Assembly: GCF_037094685.1 (NCBI RefSeq)
Contig: NZ_CP146614.1
Coordinates: 5,332,001 to 5,396,000, forward strand
Reading direction: 5' to 3'
Length of the DNA: 64,000 nucleotides
From: Massilia sp. METH4
Lineage (GTDB): Bacteria; Pseudomonadota; Gammaproteobacteria; Burkholderiales; Burkholderiaceae_D
In this document: positions 60,874 through 64,000 of the stretch, in pieces
How the letters are laid out: each line of letters starts with the position of its first letter
Position numbering within the stretch: the first letter of the stretch is position 1
Program-made: the position numbers and the translations under genes
The notes under the pieces: generated by a model
Databases searched by the model: none
What the model was told of the DNA's origin: nothing
The model's input: only the letters and a program-made list of their open reading frames with translations

Positions 60874-63800
60874 ACCGGCACCCGCGTTGCGTTCTCGGCC
60901 TGCCATGCGCCGTCCACCATCGCCGAGCGCGTGCCGGCGTTGATCTTGTCGGCTGCCTGATCGGCTGCGACCACGGTCGCCGTGATCTGGGCGCCTGTCT
61001 GCCGCTCGGCATCCGCGCGCAGCTTCGCCAGCTCTTCGTGCACGGCGCGCAGCTCGGCCACCACCTCGGCATAGCTGAACGCGCTGGACGAGGAGAACTC
61101 GACCGGCGCGAACGCCTGCGCCGTCGTGGTCGGGCGCGTGGTGCCCGCTACCGGCGTGCCGGTGGCGATCGCCTGCAAGATACCGTTGATACTCTCCAGC
61201 GTGGCCGAGTTGCCCAGCAGGGCATCCAGGCTCGCTTGCGCCACGTCGACCGAATCGGTCGCCCACTGCGCCAAGTAGTCGTTGGTCTGCATGACAGTAG
61301 CCAGGTCCGACGAGTATTGCGCGTCGCCGCCGTTGATGCGCTGCGAGATTTGCAAGAACGCCTGCTCTACCGATTCGAGGTTGCTGCGGGCCGTCTCGTC
61401 GCCAGCATAGGCGAGCTGGCGCGTCTGTTCGAACTGGCGCCGCGCCTCGGCATACTGTTGCTCGGGCGTCAGGTTCGACAGGTCGCCCAGCACGAGCGAG
61501 TCATTGATGCTGGCTACGCTGGTCGCGAAGTCCTGCATCTTGCCGATGAAATCCGACAGGCTGCTACGCGCCGACTCCTGCGCGGCCTGCTGCGCGGCCG
61601 TCAGCTTGGCAAGCTCCTCGGCGGCGCGCGTGTCCTCGATCTGCTTCACGTAGTCGGCCACCGCCTTAAACTGCGGCGCCAGCGCGAGCAGTTGCGCATA
61701 GGTCTTGCTGCCGGCCTCGGTGGCCAGCGTGCCCGAGTTGGCCAGGCCCAGCACCAGCGCCTTAAACTGGTCGTTGGTCTTGACGCTGGCATAGCCCAGC
61801 GCGGCCATCTGCTCGGCCACGGCCTTCTGTACCGGCGCCATGCGCTCGGCCTCGGTCAGGAAATTCTGCTGGAAGAAATTCGACATCGTGGCCAGGGCAT
61901 CGACGCCGCCGGCCAGCGCAATCAGCCGCTCGCGCGCCTCGATCGAGGCGAGGCCGATTGCCCCGAATGCCTTGCTCGCGTCCACGCCGAGCGCCTGCAT
62001 GATGGCGTTGACGTTCACCACGTCGCCGGCCACCCGTTGCAGCGTCGTCGCCAGCGTCTCGCCCTCGGCCGACAGGCGCGACAGGCCCGGCAACACCATG
62101 CCCGCCAGATCGTCGGCCACGCCCGAGAACATCGCAGCAATCGCCTCCTGATTCTTGGCCTCATCGTTCGACAACACCAGCTTGATCTGCTTGCTGTAGC
62201 CGTCGATCACCGACGTTTGCAGGCCCAGCATTTCGCCGAAGCCCTTGACGCTGGCGGCGATCGCCAACATGGAATTGTCGAAGCCGGCTTCTTGCTCGGT
62301 CGTCAGGCCGGCTTTCCGCGTGTAGCGCTTGTCGGAGCGGAACACGCCGCCCTTTTCCAGAATGTTCGCGTACATCTCGCCCGTAAAGCCGCCCGCCGAC
62401 AGCGAGCCGGTCAAGCCCTGCTCGGTGATTTCGGGATTCTTGCGGCCGAACAGTTTCGACACCGGCGCCAGGCCGGAAATGATATTGGCCGTGCTGTTGC
62501 TGAAGCCCAGCTTGCGGGCCAACTGGTCTACCAGGTTGATACCGCTTCCGAGGTTCTGGCCCAGCTTGTTGACGCTGCCGTTATTGAAGTCCCAGCCCTG
62601 CTTGTACAGGGAATTGGAGGCCATCATGCCGCTGATAATCCAGCCAATCACGGGGATGGCGTTGGCGAAGCCCGCGCCCGCCGACACGCCCGCCGCGCCC
62701 GCGGCATTGCCGGCGCCCGAGGCAACGGCCGCGCCTGCGCTCGCCTGCGCGGTCGTCATGCCCATGCCCATGCCGAAGCCTTGCAGCGCCGAGGAGCCGA
62801 ACGTAACGCCCAGGTCGGCAATCACGCCGCCCATGGACGAGGCGAGGCCGCCCGTAAAGGCCGAATACAGGTTCTTGCCCATGGACACCATATCCATGAT
62901 GCCCAGCGAGCCGCCGCTACCGCTGCTGCCGCCACCGAAGCCGCCGAAGATGGACGCCAGCGAGGAAAGCATATCGCCGCCGCCGCTCGCGCTGGCGTTC
63001 GCTTGCAAGTTGACAATCCATTTCTTGGCCGTCATCTGGTACAGCCAGTCGAAGAACACGTTTTTCGCGCTCTCCTTGATGCGCTGCCAGATGCCCTTGC
63101 CGCCGTCCTCGATGCTGCGGAACGTCTGCCGGGCCGTGTCGTCCAGGTCTTTCCAGAAATCCGTGTTCGCCTTGAGTTTGGTCAGCTTCGTTTGCAGTTC
63201 CAGCTGATCCTCGGTTGCGGCGATCAGGCGGAACAGGCGATCTTGCTCGGCCGCGTCATCGGTGGCGGCCATCTTGCGATTCAGCTCGGCCAGCGTCAGG
63301 CGCAGTACGGCATCCTCGGCCAGGCCGTAATGCTCGACTTCCTGTTTCAGCGCCTCGACGCGCGCCTCGGCCGCCGACACCTCGGACGAGGAGGCGGCAA
63401 AGCCCTTTTGCAGCAGCTCGACATAGTGCTCGCGCTCTTGCGTCACCTGCTCGATGGCGATTTTCTCGGCAAGCTGGGCCTCGACCATTTCGCGCTGTTT
63501 CGGCGTCAGCAGCGCCGCGATGCGGGCCATGTCCTGGCGCACCTTGAGCGCGTCGCGCTGGGCCGGCGTGAGCGCCTCCACGGCGTCGCGCTCGGCGCGC
63601 AGCATGGCCAGCTCGTCGGCGCCGGCGCGCACGGTCTGCGCGTACCATTTCGCCGCATCGTCGGCCGCCTTCTTCTGCGCGGCCGACTTCTGCGTGACCG
63701 CCTCGCGGGCGATGCCGAAGCGCGCCAGGTCGTCGCGCTGCTCGCGCTGCTTTTCCTCGGACTCGTTCTCGCGCACCTTGCGCGCCACCGCCGCGGCCCA

Positions 63801-64000
63801 GCGGATTTTCTCGGTCTGCGCGTCGATCATCTGGCGCTCTTCTTCGGCGTCCGCCTTGCGCATGCCGGCAATGCGCTTGGCCTCGTCCCAATCGCCGCGC
63901 GCCAGCGCAACAATGGTCGCGGCAAACGCGCCAATATCCTTGCCCACGGCCTTGAACACGTAGGCCGTATTGGCTGCCACCACAGCGCCCACCGTGAAAA
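60870..64000 (-). CDS. phage tail tape-measure protein, partial
   Basis: At least 1,043 codons; the start lies beyond the window. The visible part opens VVAANTAYVFKAVGKDIGAF and DWDEAKRIAGMRKADAEEER, found in the middle of lambda-H/TP901-type tape measures. A long Ala/Glu-rich helical stretch (about 60-290) is followed by glycine-rich hydrophobic segments (ASIFGGFGGGSSGSGGSLGI, GMGMGMTTAQASAGAAVASG) that serve in membrane passage. The end is helical again. Tail length and DNA entry role. Confidence 0.88.
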   Translation of the reverse strand, partial: FTVGAVVAANTAYVFKAVGKDIGAFAATIVALARGDWDEAKRIAGMRKADAEEERQMIDAQTEKIRWAAAVARKVRENESEEKQREQRDDLARFGIAREAVTQKSAAQKKAADDAAKWYAQTVRAGADELAMLRAERDAVEALTPAQRDALKVRQDMARIAALLTPKQREMVEAQLAEKIAIEQVTQEREHYVELLQKGFAASSSEVSAAEARVEALKQEVEHYGLAEDAVLRLTLAELNRKMAATDDAAEQDRLFRLIAATEDQLELQTKLTKLKANTDFWKDLDDTARQTFRSIEDGGKGIWQRIKESAKNVFFDWLYQMTAKKWIVNLQANASASGGGDMLSSLASIFGGFGGGSSGSGGSLGIMDMVSMGKNLYSAFTGGLASSMGGVIADLGVTFGSSALQGFGMGMGMTTAQASAGAAVASGAGNAAGAAGVSAGAGFANAIPVIGWIISGMMASNSLYKQGWDFNNGSVNKLGQNLGSGINLVDQLARKLGFSNSTANIISGLAPVSKLFGRKNPEITEQGLTGSLSAGGFTGEMYANILEKGGVFRSDKRYTRKAGLTTEQEAGFDNSMLAIAASVKGFGEMLGLQTSVIDGYSKQIKLVLSNDEAKNQEAIAAMFSGVADDLAGMVLPGLSRLSAEGETLATTLQRVAGDVVNVNAIMQALGVDASKAFGAIGLASIEARERLIALAGGVDALATMSNFFQQNFLTEAERMAPVQKAVAEQMAALGYASVKTNDQFKALVLGLANSGTLATEAGSKTYAQLLALAPQFKAVADYVKQIEDTRAAEELAKLTAAQQAAQESARSSLSDFIGKMQDFATSVASINDSLVLGDLSNLTPEQQYAEARRQFEQTRQLAYAGDETARSNLESVEQAFLQISQRINGGDAQYSSDLATVMQTNDYLAQWATDSVDVAQASLDALLGNSATLESINGILQAIATGTPVAGTTRPTTTAQAFAPVEFSSSSAFSYAEVVAELRAVHEELAKLRADAERQTGAQITATVVAADQAADKINAGTRSAMVDGAWQAENATRVPV

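Larger units (their letters stand above)
53348..64000. mobile_element. Tailed (siphovirus-type) prophage, late-gene end
   Basis: From the broken PrsT-like gene to the window edge all genes are on the minus strand, mostly coupled by four-base overlaps, and read as phage late genes: tape measure, tail hub, tail tip, several unknown tail genes, holin-like proteins, endolysin, Rz/Rz1, then a LexA-box cassette. No contractile sheath or Mu-like end was seen. The integrase, head and early genes must lie beyond 64000. The exact left border is inferred from the loss of PrsT sequence; no att repeat can be shown with one end only. Confidence 0.85.

Noticed and set aside
53348..64000. Mu-like transposable phage
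   Set aside because: No contractile tail genes, no Mu-type ends or transposase are visible in this part; the far end would decide.

Overview
The window is GC-rich, densely coded DNA that looks like a betaproteobacterium of the Oxalobacteraceae (Massilia/Telluria/Pseudoduganella type). This is inferred from the protein style: a serralysin-like protease with a DUF4214 tail, a PEP-CTERM protein, half of a PrsT-like lipoprotein, an Anbu proteasome operon, QueE of the C-x14-C-x2-C type, and many iron and TonB functions. No rRNA, tRNA or CRISPR array was seen.

Layout. 0-9 kb: small oxidoreductases, GNAT acetyltransferases, a LysR regulator, a compact operon (Dabb, SDR, CurA-like reductase, GNAT) and a divergent MHS-type MFS transporter. 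9-16 kb: two minus-strand housekeeping blocks, ybiT-nadA-nadC (NAD synthesis) and queE-queD-tadA-ldcA (queuosine precursor, tRNA editing, murein recycling). 16-27 kb: a PAS-GGDEF diguanylate cyclase, a secreted M10 protease, a prolyl oligopeptidase, a Sel1-repeat protein, an exonuclease plus Hsp70-like pair, a LacI regulator and a PEP-CTERM protein. 27-40 kb: a Fur-box-preceded membrane cluster (DUF3649, PepSY, DUF3325), two TonB-dependent receptors, and between them a decayed block and a KfrA-like coiled-coil DNA-binding protein. 40-47 kb: pentapeptide protein, SDR, CheD, and the Anbu operon (permuted ATP-grasp, alpha-E, transglutaminase, Anbu peptidase) followed by a 2-TM protein. 47-53 kb: a second Fur-box-preceded PepSY gene, a DUF900 hydrolase that appears to have lost its catalytic residues and is paired with an HPt protein, a Sel1 lipoprotein, a LuxR regulator, and a PrsT-like TPR lipoprotein cut off half way. 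53.35-64 kb: the late end of a tailed prophage on the minus strand (tape measure, hub, tail tip, lysis genes, an SOS-box cassette), continuing past the window.

Two themes stand out. First, many genes are broken in one style, with heads or tails kept and the middle or front lost: an alpha/beta hydrolase, an epimerase, hisC, a mechanosensitive channel, a carbamoyltransferase, a DMFA2-like protein and a GT9. Second, several regulatory sites can be read directly: two Fur boxes, a LexA box, a palindrome in front of the KfrA-like gene, and helically phased direct repeats before the MFS transporter and the LuxR gene. All functional calls are from reading the sequence; no database search was run.
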